Below, one piece after another: positions 33,445 to 40,726 of a DNA stretch of 64,000 nt. The stretch's first letter is position 1; every line of letters begins with the position of its first letter. A model generated the notes under the pieces. That model did no database searches. It saw only the letters and a list, made by a program, of their open reading frames with translations, and was not told the origin of the DNA. Position numbers and translations under genes: made by a program. This DNA is from Streptomyces tanashiensis (GTDB lineage: Bacteria; Actinomycetota; Actinomycetes; Streptomycetales; Streptomycetaceae): contig NZ_BMRZ01000005.1 of assembly GCF_014648895.1 (NCBI RefSeq), positions 186,001 through 250,000 on the forward strand. Reading direction: 5' to 3'.

Positions 33445-33858
33445 GTGAATGCAGAGAATCGGGAAGTTGATGTGAGTTGGATTCCTGTTTCCGGATTCCA
33501 ACTCCGTAAGGCGGGCGTACAATTCGACGCCGTTCGGGTGGACGGTGACGAAGGCCGGAGGCTCGCCGACTGGATGGAGGCGCTGACCGGGGGAGACCCC
33601 GGGCCCGTCGTCATCGAGGCGAACGGGCGGCGGGGCGTCTACTTCCTCGTCCCGCCCGGCTCGACGGCCCGACGTGCGTGGCCGCGCGGGGTGACCCGCT
33701 TCAACGCGGGGCCGGCGCACGTCAGCTACGTGCCGGTGCCGGCCCTGACGGGCAGGACCTGGCCCCTGGCGTGGCGGTTCCCCCCGACGGGCCCGGACCG
33801 CTTCGTCCACCCGCTGCTCCTGCGGAGCACGGTCACCGAACTGCTCGCGACCTCCTGA
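33445..33858 (+). CDS. Hypothetical protein (possible short primase/polymerase-like fragment)
   Basis: This small soluble protein is about 137 residues from GTG 33445; an in-frame GTG at 33472 with GGGAAG upstream is equally good. The visible pattern is 'GVQFDAVRVDGDEGRRL', 'GPVVIEANGRRGVYFLVPPG' and 'THVSY'-like 'AHVSYVPVP'. It recalls short Streptomyces proteins related to the bifunctional primase/polymerase N-terminal region, but catalytic acids are not evident. It is divergent from the Scr1-type regulator. Function unknown. Confidence 0.6.
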   Translation: MNAENREVDVSWIPVSGFQLRKAGVQFDAVRVDGDEGRRLADWMEALTGGDPGPVVIEANGRRGVYFLVPPGSTARRAWPRGVTRFNAGPAHVSYVPVPALTGRTWPLAWRFPPTGPDRFVHPLLLRSTVTELLATS

Positions 33859-33862
33859 CGGT

Positions 33863-34336
33863 TCACCCGTCCGACGGAGGCTCCTGGTAGCTCGCGTGGA
33901 CCGTGTCCATGGCCGCCGACAGCCGCTCCAGGACGCGTACCGTCTCGTCGAAGGCCTCCTGGCCGCCCAGTTCCCGCATCAGCAGGGCGGCGAGTTCCGC
34001 GTGGCCGGGGTCGATGCGGCGGACCGCCGCCCGCCCGGCCTCCGTCGGGGCGAGGAGCTTGGCGCGCCGGTGGGCCGGGTTCGGCTCGTAGGCGGCCAGT
34101 CCCTCCCGGACGAGGAGGTCGGCGACGCGCTGGACGCTCTGCCGGGTGATCCCCATGACGCGGGCGATCCCGGCGACGGGAAGGGGCTCGGGGAGTACGG
34201 CTCCGAGGACCTGCCACCAGGCGGCGGTGAGGCCCGCCGGTTCGGCCAGCTTCTCGGACACGGCGAGGAACTGGCCGTTGAGGCGGAAGACGCCCAGGGC
34301 CGTGCGGGAGAGGGCGTCCTGCTGCTCGCGGCTCAC
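33863..34336 (-). CDS. MarR family transcriptional regulator
   Basis: This 157-residue winged-helix protein has the HTH 'IARVMGITRQSVQRVADLL' and the wing 'YEPNPAHRRAKLLAPT'. Its start overlaps the stop of the DJ-1-like gene by 4 bases, so it is the second gene of a two-gene operon. The operon promoter contains two strong inverted repeats likely bound by this protein, giving autoregulation. Confidence 0.9.
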   Translation of the reverse strand: MSREQQDALSRTALGVFRLNGQFLAVSEKLAEPAGLTAAWWQVLGAVLPEPLPVAGIARVMGITRQSVQRVADLLVREGLAAYEPNPAHRRAKLLAPTEAGRAAVRRIDPGHAELAALLMRELGGQEAFDETVRVLERLSAAMDTVHASYQEPPSDG

Positions 34337-34938
34337 GCGTTCAGCTCGTGGAAGGCGGCCGGGTCCGAGTGCTGGAAGAGGCGGTACCAGGCGTCGCGCT
34401 TGCCTTCGTACGCGCCGAGCCGGGCGAAGATCTCGCGCGCGAACGCGACCGGCTCCGTCGGGCCCGCCGTGATCAGGTCCCCGGCCGTGAGCGCGTCCGT
34501 GTCGACGAAGTGCTCACCGCCCTTGTAGCCGGTGGCGGCGAGGTAGAAGGAGACCGCGCTCGTGTGGGGGCGGTCGTCGAGCAGGCCCTCCTTGGCCAGG
34601 CCGGCCGTGGCGCCGCAGATCGCGGCGACCGGGACCCCGGCGTCGAGGAAGGTGCGGGCCTTCGCGGTGAACGGGGCCAGTTCGTCGCCCTCGTCGTACT
34701 TCTCGGCGCCCGGGAGGATCAGCAGGGCGCTGTCCTCGGGGTCGAGGTCGGAGAGGGCGAGGTCGGGGACGATCCGGAGGCCGGCGAGGGTCGTGACGGG
34801 CTCCCCGGCGACCGGTCCGACGGTCCGGATCGTGTATCCGGCGCGGGCGAGCCAGGCCGTGGCGTGGCCCGTCTCCCAGTCGGCGAGGGTGTCGTAGACG
34901 GCGAGGTGAACGGTCTTGGTGTCAGTCGCTGTTCCCAT
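34333..34938 (-). CDS. DJ-1/PfpI family protein
   Basis: This 201-residue class I glutamine-amidotransferase-like protein has 'LLILPGAEKYDEGD' and the nucleophile elbow 'AICGATAGLA' (Cys about 107). Such proteins act in glyoxal or electrophile defence, as chaperones or as amidases; the exact role is not clear. It is the first gene of an operon with a MarR regulator. ATG 34938 overlaps an inverted repeat, so a repressor would block transcription there. Confidence 0.88.
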   Translation of the reverse strand: MGTATDTKTVHLAVYDTLADWETGHATAWLARAGYTIRTVGPVAGEPVTTLAGLRIVPDLALSDLDPEDSALLILPGAEKYDEGDELAPFTAKARTFLDAGVPVAAICGATAGLAKEGLLDDRPHTSAVSFYLAATGYKGGEHFVDTDALTAGDLITAGPTEPVAFAREIFARLGAYEGKRDAWYRLFQHSDPAAFHELNA

Positions 34939-34971
34939 GACAGAAGACTGTCATTTCGACAGCATGCTGTC
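34937..34971 (-). promoter_or_regulatory. Twin palindromic operator of the DJ-1/MarR operon
   Basis: ATGACAG-AAGA-CTGTCAT (34937-34954) and GACAGCATGCTGTC (34958-34971) share the half-site GACAG/CTGTC. The first overlaps the DJ-1 start codon. They are likely sites for the MarR protein of the operon. Confidence 0.7.
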
Positions 34972-35091
34972 AATGGTTCGCGAGGGGAGAGCGCGGCGCC
35001 GCATCCGGGGAACAACGTGTCGCGTCCGCCACGGTCTCGATGGACAAGATGGCCATGGCCCGTCCCACCTGCGGTTCCTTACCCTCGAACC

Positions 35092-36453
35092 ATGACCCCT
35101 CACGTCGAACCCGATCCCCAGGCCGGCGCGGCCGTCAAGGCCGCCGACCGCGCGCACGTCTTCCACTCCTGGTCCGCACAGGGACTGATCGACCCGCTCG
35201 CCGTCGCCGGCGCGGAGGGTTCGTACTTCTGGGACTACGACGGCAACCGCTACCTCGACTTCACCAGCGGTCTCGTCTACACGAACATCGGCTACCAGCA
35301 CCCCAAGGTGGTCGCCGCGATCCAGGAGCAGGCCGGGAAGCTCGCGACCTTCGCGCCCGCCTTCGCCGTGGACGTCCGCTCCGAGGCCGCACGCCTCATC
35401 GCCGAGCGCACCCCGGGCGACCTGGACAAGATCTTCTTCACCAACGGCGGCGCCGAGGCCGTCGAGAACGCCGTCCGGATGGCCCGTCTGCACACGGGCC
35501 GCCACAAGGTGCTCTCGGCCTTCCGCTCGTACCACGGCGCCACCTCCACCGCGATCAACCTGACCGGCGACCCGCGCCGCTGGGCCTCCGACACCGGCTC
35601 CGCGGGCGTCGTGCGCTTCTGGGCGCCGTTCCTCTACCGCTCGCCCTTCTACGCCACCACCGAGGCGGAGGAGAGCGCGCGGGCCCTCCAGCACCTGGAG
35701 GACACGATCGCCTTCGAGGGTCCGGCGACGATCGCCGCGATCATCCTGGAGACCGTGCCCGGCACCGCCGGCATCATGACCCCGCCGCCCGGCTACCTCG
35801 CCGGGGTCCGCGCGATCTGCGACAAGTACGGCATCGTCATGGTCCTCGACGAGGTCATGGCCGGCTTCGGCCGCACCGGCAAGTGGTTCGCCGCCGAGCA
35901 CTTCGACGTCGTGCCCGACCTGATGACCTTCGCCAAGGGCGTGAACTCCGGCTACGTGCCGCTCGGCGGCGTCGCCATCAGCGCCGAGATCGCCGCCACC
36001 TTCGACAAGCGGCCCTACCCCGGCGGCCTGACCTACTCCGGTCACCCGCTGGCCTGCGCCGCCGCCGTCGCCACCATCCAGGTGATGGAGGACGAGAAGG
36101 TCGTCGAGCACGCCGCCCACCTCGGCGAGAACGTCATCGGCCCCGCCCTGCGCGAGCTCGCCGAGCGCCACCCGTCGGTCGGCGAGGTGCGCGGTCTCGG
36201 TGTCTTCTGGGCGCTCGACCTGGTCAGGAACAAGGAGACCCGCGAGCCGCTCGTCCCGTACAACGCGGCCGGCGAGGCCAACGCGCCGATGGCCGCCTTC
36301 GGCGCCGCGGCGAAGAAGAACGGCCTGTGGCCCTTCATCAACATGAACCGCACGCACGTCGTCCCCGCCTGCAACGCCTCCGAGGCGGAGGTCAAGGAGG
36401 GCCTCGCGGCCCTGGACGCGGCCCTCTCGGTGGCCGACGAACACACCGCGTAA
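35092..36453 (+). CDS. Class III (omega-type) aminotransferase
   Basis: This 453-residue fold-type I PLP enzyme has 'FFTNGGAEAVENAVRMAR', 'YHGAT', 'VLDEVMAGFGRTGKWFA' and the PLP Lys (about 282) in 'TFAKGVNSGYVPLGG'. Family members transfer amino groups between pyruvate and beta-alanine, taurine or diamines. The substrate is not set by sequence alone. A GntR/FCD regulator follows on the same strand after 67 bases and may control it. ATG 35092 start. Confidence 0.9.
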   Translation: MTPHVEPDPQAGAAVKAADRAHVFHSWSAQGLIDPLAVAGAEGSYFWDYDGNRYLDFTSGLVYTNIGYQHPKVVAAIQEQAGKLATFAPAFAVDVRSEAARLIAERTPGDLDKIFFTNGGAEAVENAVRMARLHTGRHKVLSAFRSYHGATSTAINLTGDPRRWASDTGSAGVVRFWAPFLYRSPFYATTEAEESARALQHLEDTIAFEGPATIAAIILETVPGTAGIMTPPPGYLAGVRAICDKYGIVMVLDEVMAGFGRTGKWFAAEHFDVVPDLMTFAKGVNSGYVPLGGVAISAEIAATFDKRPYPGGLTYSGHPLACAAAVATIQVMEDEKVVEHAAHLGENVIGPALRELAERHPSVGEVRGLGVFWALDLVRNKETREPLVPYNAAGEANAPMAAFGAAAKKNGLWPFINMNRTHVVPACNASEAEVKEGLAALDAALSVADEHTA

Positions 36454-36520
36454 CCGCGGAACGGGGAGCCCCGCTCCGTCTGGACTAGGGTGTCCGGAGC
36501 CGGACGGAGGGGGGCGACCC

Positions 36521-37231
36521 ATGCCCGCGAGCGGAGCTGTCACCCGCAACACCCTGCGACAGCAGATCGCGGACGCGCTCCGTGACGAAGTGCTCGCAGG
36601 CCGTCTCCAGCCGGGCGAGGAATTCACGGTCAAGCAGATCGCCGAGCAGTACGGCGTCTCCGCGACGCCCGTCCGCGAAGCCCTCGTCGACCTCTGCGCC
36701 CAGGGCCTCCTCGACTCCGACCAGCACCGCGGCTTCCGCGTCCACCAGTACTCGATCGCCGACTACCGGGGCATGGTCGAGGCCCGGATGCTCGTCGTCG
36801 ACGGCATCTTCCGCCGCGACGCCGCCCTGGTGCCGCCCCGCTCCGCGCTCACGGAACCCGACCTCGGCATCGGCGTCGCGCTCGTCTCCATACGGCGCCG
36901 GGGCGAGGCCGCCGCCCGCGCCGCCCGCGCCGGCGACGTCGACATCCTCATCGGCTACGACATCCGCTACTGGCGCGAGCTGGGACGCCTCGTCTCCGCC
37001 AACGACTACATCGCCGACTTCCTGCACCGGCTCCGCGTCCAGGCCTGGGTCTTCTCCGTGCCCTACCTGCGCTCCGAGCGGGACGTCCTCGGCTGGCTGT
37101 GGAGCGGGCACGTGGACCTGGTGGACGCGATCACCCGCGGCGACGCGGAGGCGGCCGTCCAGGTCGTACGGGACTACAACGCGCACTCGCTGGAATGGGC
37201 CGACCGCCTGGAGGCCAGGACCCTCCGCTGA
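36521..37231 (+). CDS. GntR/FCD family transcriptional regulator
   Basis: This 236-residue regulator has an N-terminal winged helix ('GEEFTVKQIAEQYGVSATPV', 'REALVDLCAQGLL') and a helical FCD-type effector domain (about 85-230). ATG 36521 has GGAGGGGGG upstream. It lies downstream of the aminotransferase in the same direction, so a role in its control by a small acid or amine is plausible. Confidence 0.88.
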   Translation: MPASGAVTRNTLRQQIADALRDEVLAGRLQPGEEFTVKQIAEQYGVSATPVREALVDLCAQGLLDSDQHRGFRVHQYSIADYRGMVEARMLVVDGIFRRDAALVPPRSALTEPDLGIGVALVSIRRRGEAAARAARAGDVDILIGYDIRYWRELGRLVSANDYIADFLHRLRVQAWVFSVPYLRSERDVLGWLWSGHVDLVDAITRGDAEAAVQVVRDYNAHSLEWADRLEARTLR

Positions 37232-37343
37232 CCGGCCGTCGGGTTGAGGCCGGGCCTCCGGGGGCAGGTCCTCAGCGGGTGGGCGTGGTCGGCCGAGCCG
37301 ACTACCCTGGCCGTCCCTGCAACTGACGGAGAGCGAGCCTCCC

Positions 37344-37994
37344 TTGGCCTGTGACCTGTGGCTGGTCCCCCTCGTCGACGTGCTGTGCCACAGCCCCGAC
37401 AACCCCTTCGCCGAAGAGATAGCCGCCTACGACGCCGTCCTGAGCGCCTCGGGGCTGCCGACCGTGCCCGTCTACGCGTACATGCCGGGGCTCTCCGGCG
37501 ACGTGGCGCCGGTCGCCGGCTTCGACTACGAGGCCCTGCACTTCCTGCGCCGCGCCTACCTGCTCCAGATGTGCGGGCTGCCGGTCGAGCCGGTCGGCGA
37601 GCTCGGCGGGGACTACGAGCAGCTCCTGGAGATGTTCGAGGCGACCGCCCAGCAGTCGCACCTGGTCTGGCACTACGACCACGCGGGCGCGTACGTGCCG
37701 GTCGAGTTCCCGGTGCCGCTCGCCAGCGACGAGCTCCTCGAAGGCGGCGGGCCGCTCGGCTCCTCCTACGGGCTGCTGCGGGAGCTGGAGTTCGTGGCGC
37801 CCTCGATCGGCATCGACCCGGCGAACCCGCCGGCGGCCCCGCGGCCGCCGGACCGGCCCACCACCCTGGAGGAGCCGGCCGTGGCCGTGCCGTACGACGG
37901 CCACCCCTTCGCGCGCGAGCGGCACGTGTGGCTGGGGCTGCACGCGGCGGCGACCCGGAGCCTCGCCCAGGGCTCGATGATCATCCTGAGCTGA
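37344..37994 (+). CDS. Conserved hypothetical protein
   Basis: This 216-residue soluble protein starts at TTG (ACGGAGAGCGAG upstream gives a fair ribosome site). It has no signal peptide or TM helix. Notable segments are 'MACDLWLVPLVDVLCHSP', 'ALHFLRRAYLLQMCGLPVEP' and 'HLVWHYDHAGAYVPVEFP', with a Pro-rich stretch at about 155-170. I do not recognise the family. It converges with the SLATT gene across a shared hairpin. Confidence 0.75.
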   Translation: MACDLWLVPLVDVLCHSPDNPFAEEIAAYDAVLSASGLPTVPVYAYMPGLSGDVAPVAGFDYEALHFLRRAYLLQMCGLPVEPVGELGGDYEQLLEMFEATAQQSHLVWHYDHAGAYVPVEFPVPLASDELLEGGGPLGSSYGLLRELEFVAPSIGIDPANPPAAPRPPDRPTTLEEPAVAVPYDGHPFARERHVWLGLHAAATRSLAQGSMIILS

Positions 37995-38009
37995 GGCGGT
38001 CCGCTCCCG

Positions 38010-38045
38010 GGCCCCCGGACCGGCCCTAGCGGGTCTCCGGGGGCC
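38010..38045. terminator. Bidirectional terminator
   Basis: GGCCCCCGGA and TCCGGGGGCC form a 10-base perfect stem with a 16-base loop, between the convergent hypothetical and SLATT genes and overlapping the SLATT stop. Confidence 0.65.
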
Positions 38046-38748
38046 GCTGGCGCGGCATGTTCGGCCGGGTGCCCGGCGGCAGCGGGAAACGGCCCGAGGG
38101 ATGCGAGCTCTCCGCCCTGGCGGGGACCACGCCGACCGACTGGAGCGCCAGCGGCGCCGGGCCCGAGCGGAACTCGACCATCCAGTCGGCGGTCTCCGCC
38201 CGCACCAGCTCCGTCACGTCCTCCGAGAAGCGGCGCAGCACGCCCAGACAGCGCTCGGCCGCCTCGCTCGCGGTGCCCTCCGTGGGGCCCAGGACCTCCC
38301 GGACGCTCTCCGAGGCCCAGTCGAACTGGAGCGCCTGGAGACGGCGCTGCACGGCCTGTGCCGTCGCCACGTCCCTTATCCAGCCGGACGTCAGCCCGAA
38401 GTACCGGTCGCAGGCCATGCAGGCGGCACCCAGCAGCAGCGACAGATAGCCCCAGCCCGCGGTGCCCTCGGCGACTCCGGTCAGGTCGAGCAGCGGGAGC
38501 GCGGCGCCCGCGATGACCCCGACCGCCGTGCCGATCCGCAGGATCCGGGCGCTGCGGCGCTTCCAGACGCGGTCGGAGAGGTACCACTCGGCGGTGCGCA
38601 GGGCGTTCGTCTCGACCCAGCGGTACAGCTCGTCGAGCCGTTCGGCCGGCTCGCCCCAGTCGCCCAGGGGGAACGGCGTACCGGTCAGATCGCGGGTGAC
38701 GTCTCCCCCGGGGGGTCCCGGTGGCTGCATCTCCGGCTGCTGGCTCAC
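38026..38748 (-). CDS. SLATT-domain two-TM protein
   Basis: This 240-residue protein has the layout of the SLATT family (SMODS/SLOG-associating two-TM effector). An amphipathic helix 'RWVETNALRTAEWYLSD' and basic 'RVWKRRSARILR' precede two TM helices (about 72-92 and 96-115), then 'WIRDVATAQAVQRRLQALQF'. The C-terminal 50 residues are Pro-rich. SLATT proteins are predicted pore-forming effectors of nucleotide-signal or SLOG-linked conflict systems. No SMODS or SLOG gene is next to it here. ATG or GTG start near 38748. Confidence 0.8.
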   Translation of the reverse strand: MSQQPEMQPPGPPGGDVTRDLTGTPFPLGDWGEPAERLDELYRWVETNALRTAEWYLSDRVWKRRSARILRIGTAVGVIAGAALPLLDLTGVAEGTAGWGYLSLLLGAACMACDRYFGLTSGWIRDVATAQAVQRRLQALQFDWASESVREVLGPTEGTASEAAERCLGVLRRFSEDVTELVRAETADWMVEFRSGPAPLALQSVGVVPARAESSHPSGRFPLPPGTRPNMPRQRPPETR

Positions 38749-39011
38749 CGGGGGACTCCTCTGTTCAGCTCAGCGCTCGTGTCCTTCTGTGACGTGCGGT
38801 GCACGTGGTGCCTGCCCTTCCTACCGCCGAATGGTGGGCGATGGGCCCGGAATCCCGGGATTTCCGCCCGCAAGAGGGTGTTGATCAGGTAGAGGAGCCC
38901 GCAGTTTCTCACTCGAAAGAGTTGCGTCGGCACCCCGGTCGAGGAGCACGTAGGCTCGGCATACCGACGTTCCGAAGACCAGGACGTTCCGAGAAGTAGG
39001 AGTGAGTGACC

Positions 39012-39347
39012 GTGATCCCCGGTGGTGGCCAGCCCAACATGCAGCAGCTCCTCCAGCAGGCCCAGAAGATGCAGCAGGACCTCGCCCGGGCGCAGGCCGA
39101 GCTCGCCGCGACCCTGGTCGACGGCCAGGCGGGCGGCGGCCTCGTCAAGGCGACCGTCACCGGCTCGGGCGAGCTGCGCGGCCTGGTCATCGACCCCAAG
39201 GCGGTCGACCCGGAGGACACCGAGACGCTGGCCGACCTGATCGTCGCCGCCGTCCAGGCCGCCAACGACAACGCGCAGCAGCTCCAGCAGGCCAAGCTCG
39301 GCCCGCTGGCGCAGGGCATGGGCGGAATGCCGGGCCTGGGCTTCTGA
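39012..39347 (+). CDS. ybaB: YbaB/EbfC nucleoid-associated protein
   Basis: This 111-residue protein binds DNA as a dimer. It has 'NMQQLLQQAQKMQQDLARAQ', 'GGGLVKATVTGSGELRGL', 'IDPKAVDPEDTETLADLIVA' and a Gly-rich tail. GTG 39012 is preferred because AGGAG sits 9 bases upstream; GTG 39006 is only 3 bases from it. ybaB next to recR is the conserved arrangement in bacteria; dnaX is not adjacent here. Confidence 0.93.
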   Translation: MIPGGGQPNMQQLLQQAQKMQQDLARAQAELAATLVDGQAGGGLVKATVTGSGELRGLVIDPKAVDPEDTETLADLIVAAVQAANDNAQQLQQAKLGPLAQGMGGMPGLGF

Positions 39348-39412
39348 GCCCTTCTAAGGCTCGCTTCCAGCCACTACCGTAAGAATCAAGCACCTCCGAG
39401 AAGGGCGTCGGC

Positions 39413-40012
39413 GTGTACGAAGGCGTGGTTCAGGACCTCATCGACGAACTGGGCAGGCTGCCCGGCGTCGGTCCCAAGAGCGCGCAGCGGATCGCCTTCC
39501 ACATCCTGCAGGCCGAGCCCACGGACGTCCGCCGTCTCGCGCACGCGCTCCTGGAGGTCAAGGAGAAGGTCAGGTTCTGCGCGGTCTGCGGGAACGTGGC
39601 GCAGCAGGAGCAGTGCAACATCTGCCGCGACCCGCGCCGCGACCTGACCGTCATCTGCGTGGTCGAGGAGCCCAAGGACGTCGTGGCCATCGAGCGGACG
39701 CGCGAGTTCCGCGGGCGGTACCACGTCCTCGGCGGCGCGATCAGCCCGATCGAGGGCGTCGGCCCGGACGACCTGCGCATCCGCGAGCTGCTCGCGCGGC
39801 TCGCGGACGGCACCGTGACCGAGCTGATCCTCGCGACCGACCCGAACCTGGAGGGCGAGGCCACCGCGACGTACCTGGCGCGGATGATCAAGCCCATGGG
39901 GCTCAAGGTGACCCGCCTCGCGAGCGGGCTGCCGGTCGGCGGCGACCTGGAGTACGCCGACGAGGTGACCCTCGGCCGTGCCTTCGAAGGGCGGAGGCTG
40001 CTAGATGTATGA
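39413..40012 (+). CDS. recR: Recombination protein RecR
   Basis: This 199-residue protein works with RecF/RecO to load RecA at gaps. It has an N-terminal HhH ('LGRLPGVGPKSAQRIAFHIL'), a C4 zinc finger (Cys pairs in 'FCAVCGN' and 'CNICRD') and a Toprim domain ('ICVVEEPKDVVAIERT', 'ILATDPNLEGEATA'). GTG 39413 has GAGAAGG upstream. The last codons overlap the start of a 16-residue ORF through a duplicated junction. Confidence 0.97.
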   Translation: MYEGVVQDLIDELGRLPGVGPKSAQRIAFHILQAEPTDVRRLAHALLEVKEKVRFCAVCGNVAQQEQCNICRDPRRDLTVICVVEEPKDVVAIERTREFRGRYHVLGGAISPIEGVGPDDLRIRELLARLADGTVTELILATDPNLEGEATATYLARMIKPMGLKVTRLASGLPVGGDLEYADEVTLGRAFEGRRLLDV

Positions 40013-40060
40013 CGACAGGGCCGGCGCGCTCTCAGGGAGGCTGCTCGATGTCTGACGCCA
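39993..40060 (+). repeat. Duplicated recR-tail / ribosome-site segment
   Basis: A 25-base segment at 39993-40017 recurs at 40036-40060 with three mismatches, all A to C. Both copies contain GGAGGCTGCT followed by GATGT(A/C)TGAC, so each has a ribosome site, a stop and an overlapping ATG. The offset is 43 bases. Confidence 0.85.
40005..40055 (+). CDS. Possible 16-residue coupling peptide between recR and DUF5063
   Basis: ATG 40005 opens inside the recR stop (ATGTATGA) and reads MYDDRAGALSGRLLDV then TGA, which overlaps the DUF5063 start (ATGTCTGA). Its C-terminus copies that of RecR (RLLDV). GGAGG lies 7 bases upstream. It could relay ribosomes from recR to the next gene. No evidence that it is made. 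Confidence 0.35.
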   Translation: MYDDRAGALSGRLLDV

Positions 40061-40716
40061 CACTGCACTCCGTCACGCAGGATCCGGACGACTTCGCCGT
40101 CCAGATCGCCGACTCGATCGAGAGCTTCATCGTCGCGACGACCGAGGTCGCCAAGGGCGACGAGCCGGACAGTGCGGTGCCCTTCCTGCTCCTGGAGATC
40201 TCCCAGCTGCTCCTGGCGGGCGGCCGGCTCGGCGCGCACGAGGACATCGTCCCGGACGAGCGGTACGAGCCGGACACGGGCCCCGAGCCGGACGTCGACG
40301 AGCTGCGCGAGCGGTTCGCGGTGATGCTGGAACCGGTCGACGTCTTCTCCGAGGTCTTCGACCCGTACGAGCCGCGCAAGGCCCCGGTCCCGGCCCGGAT
40401 CTCCGACAACCTCGCCGACATCGTCACCGACCTGCGCCACGGCCTCGCCCACTACCGCGCGGGCCGCACCAGCGAGGCGCTGTGGTGGTGGCAGTTCTCG
40501 TACTTCTCCAACTGGGGCCCGACCGCCTCCGCCACCCTCCGCGCCCTCCAGTCCCTCGTCGCCCACGTCCGCCTCGACCAGCCCCTCGCGGCCCTCGACG
40601 GCCTCGACACGGACGAGGACCTCACCGAGGACGACCTCGCCGAGGAGGCGGGGCGCGTGATGCTGGAGGAGATCGGAGCGCCGCTGGGGCTGCGCGGCCG
40701 GTCGGTCGGGAAGTAG
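40048..40716 (+). CDS. DUF5063 domain protein
   Basis: This 222-residue soluble acidic protein matches DUF5063, the family found after recR in actinobacteria. Blocks include 'FAVQIADSIESFIVATTEV', 'PFLLLEISQLLLAGGRLGA' and 'HYRAGRTSEALWWWQFSYF'. ATG 40048 is preceded by GGGAGG. The gene belongs to the recR transcript. Function unknown. The STAND gene follows after 10 bases. Confidence 0.9.
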   Translation: MSDATLHSVTQDPDDFAVQIADSIESFIVATTEVAKGDEPDSAVPFLLLEISQLLLAGGRLGAHEDIVPDERYEPDTGPEPDVDELRERFAVMLEPVDVFSEVFDPYEPRKAPVPARISDNLADIVTDLRHGLAHYRAGRTSEALWWWQFSYFSNWGPTASATLRALQSLVAHVRLDQPLAALDGLDTDEDLTEDDLAEEAGRVMLEEIGAPLGLRGRSVGK

Positions 40717-40726
40717 CGGCTGACGC

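Noticed and set aside
39006..39011. GTG 39006 as the ybaB start
   Set aside because: It is only 3 bases from the AGGAG site; GTG 39012 has proper spacing.
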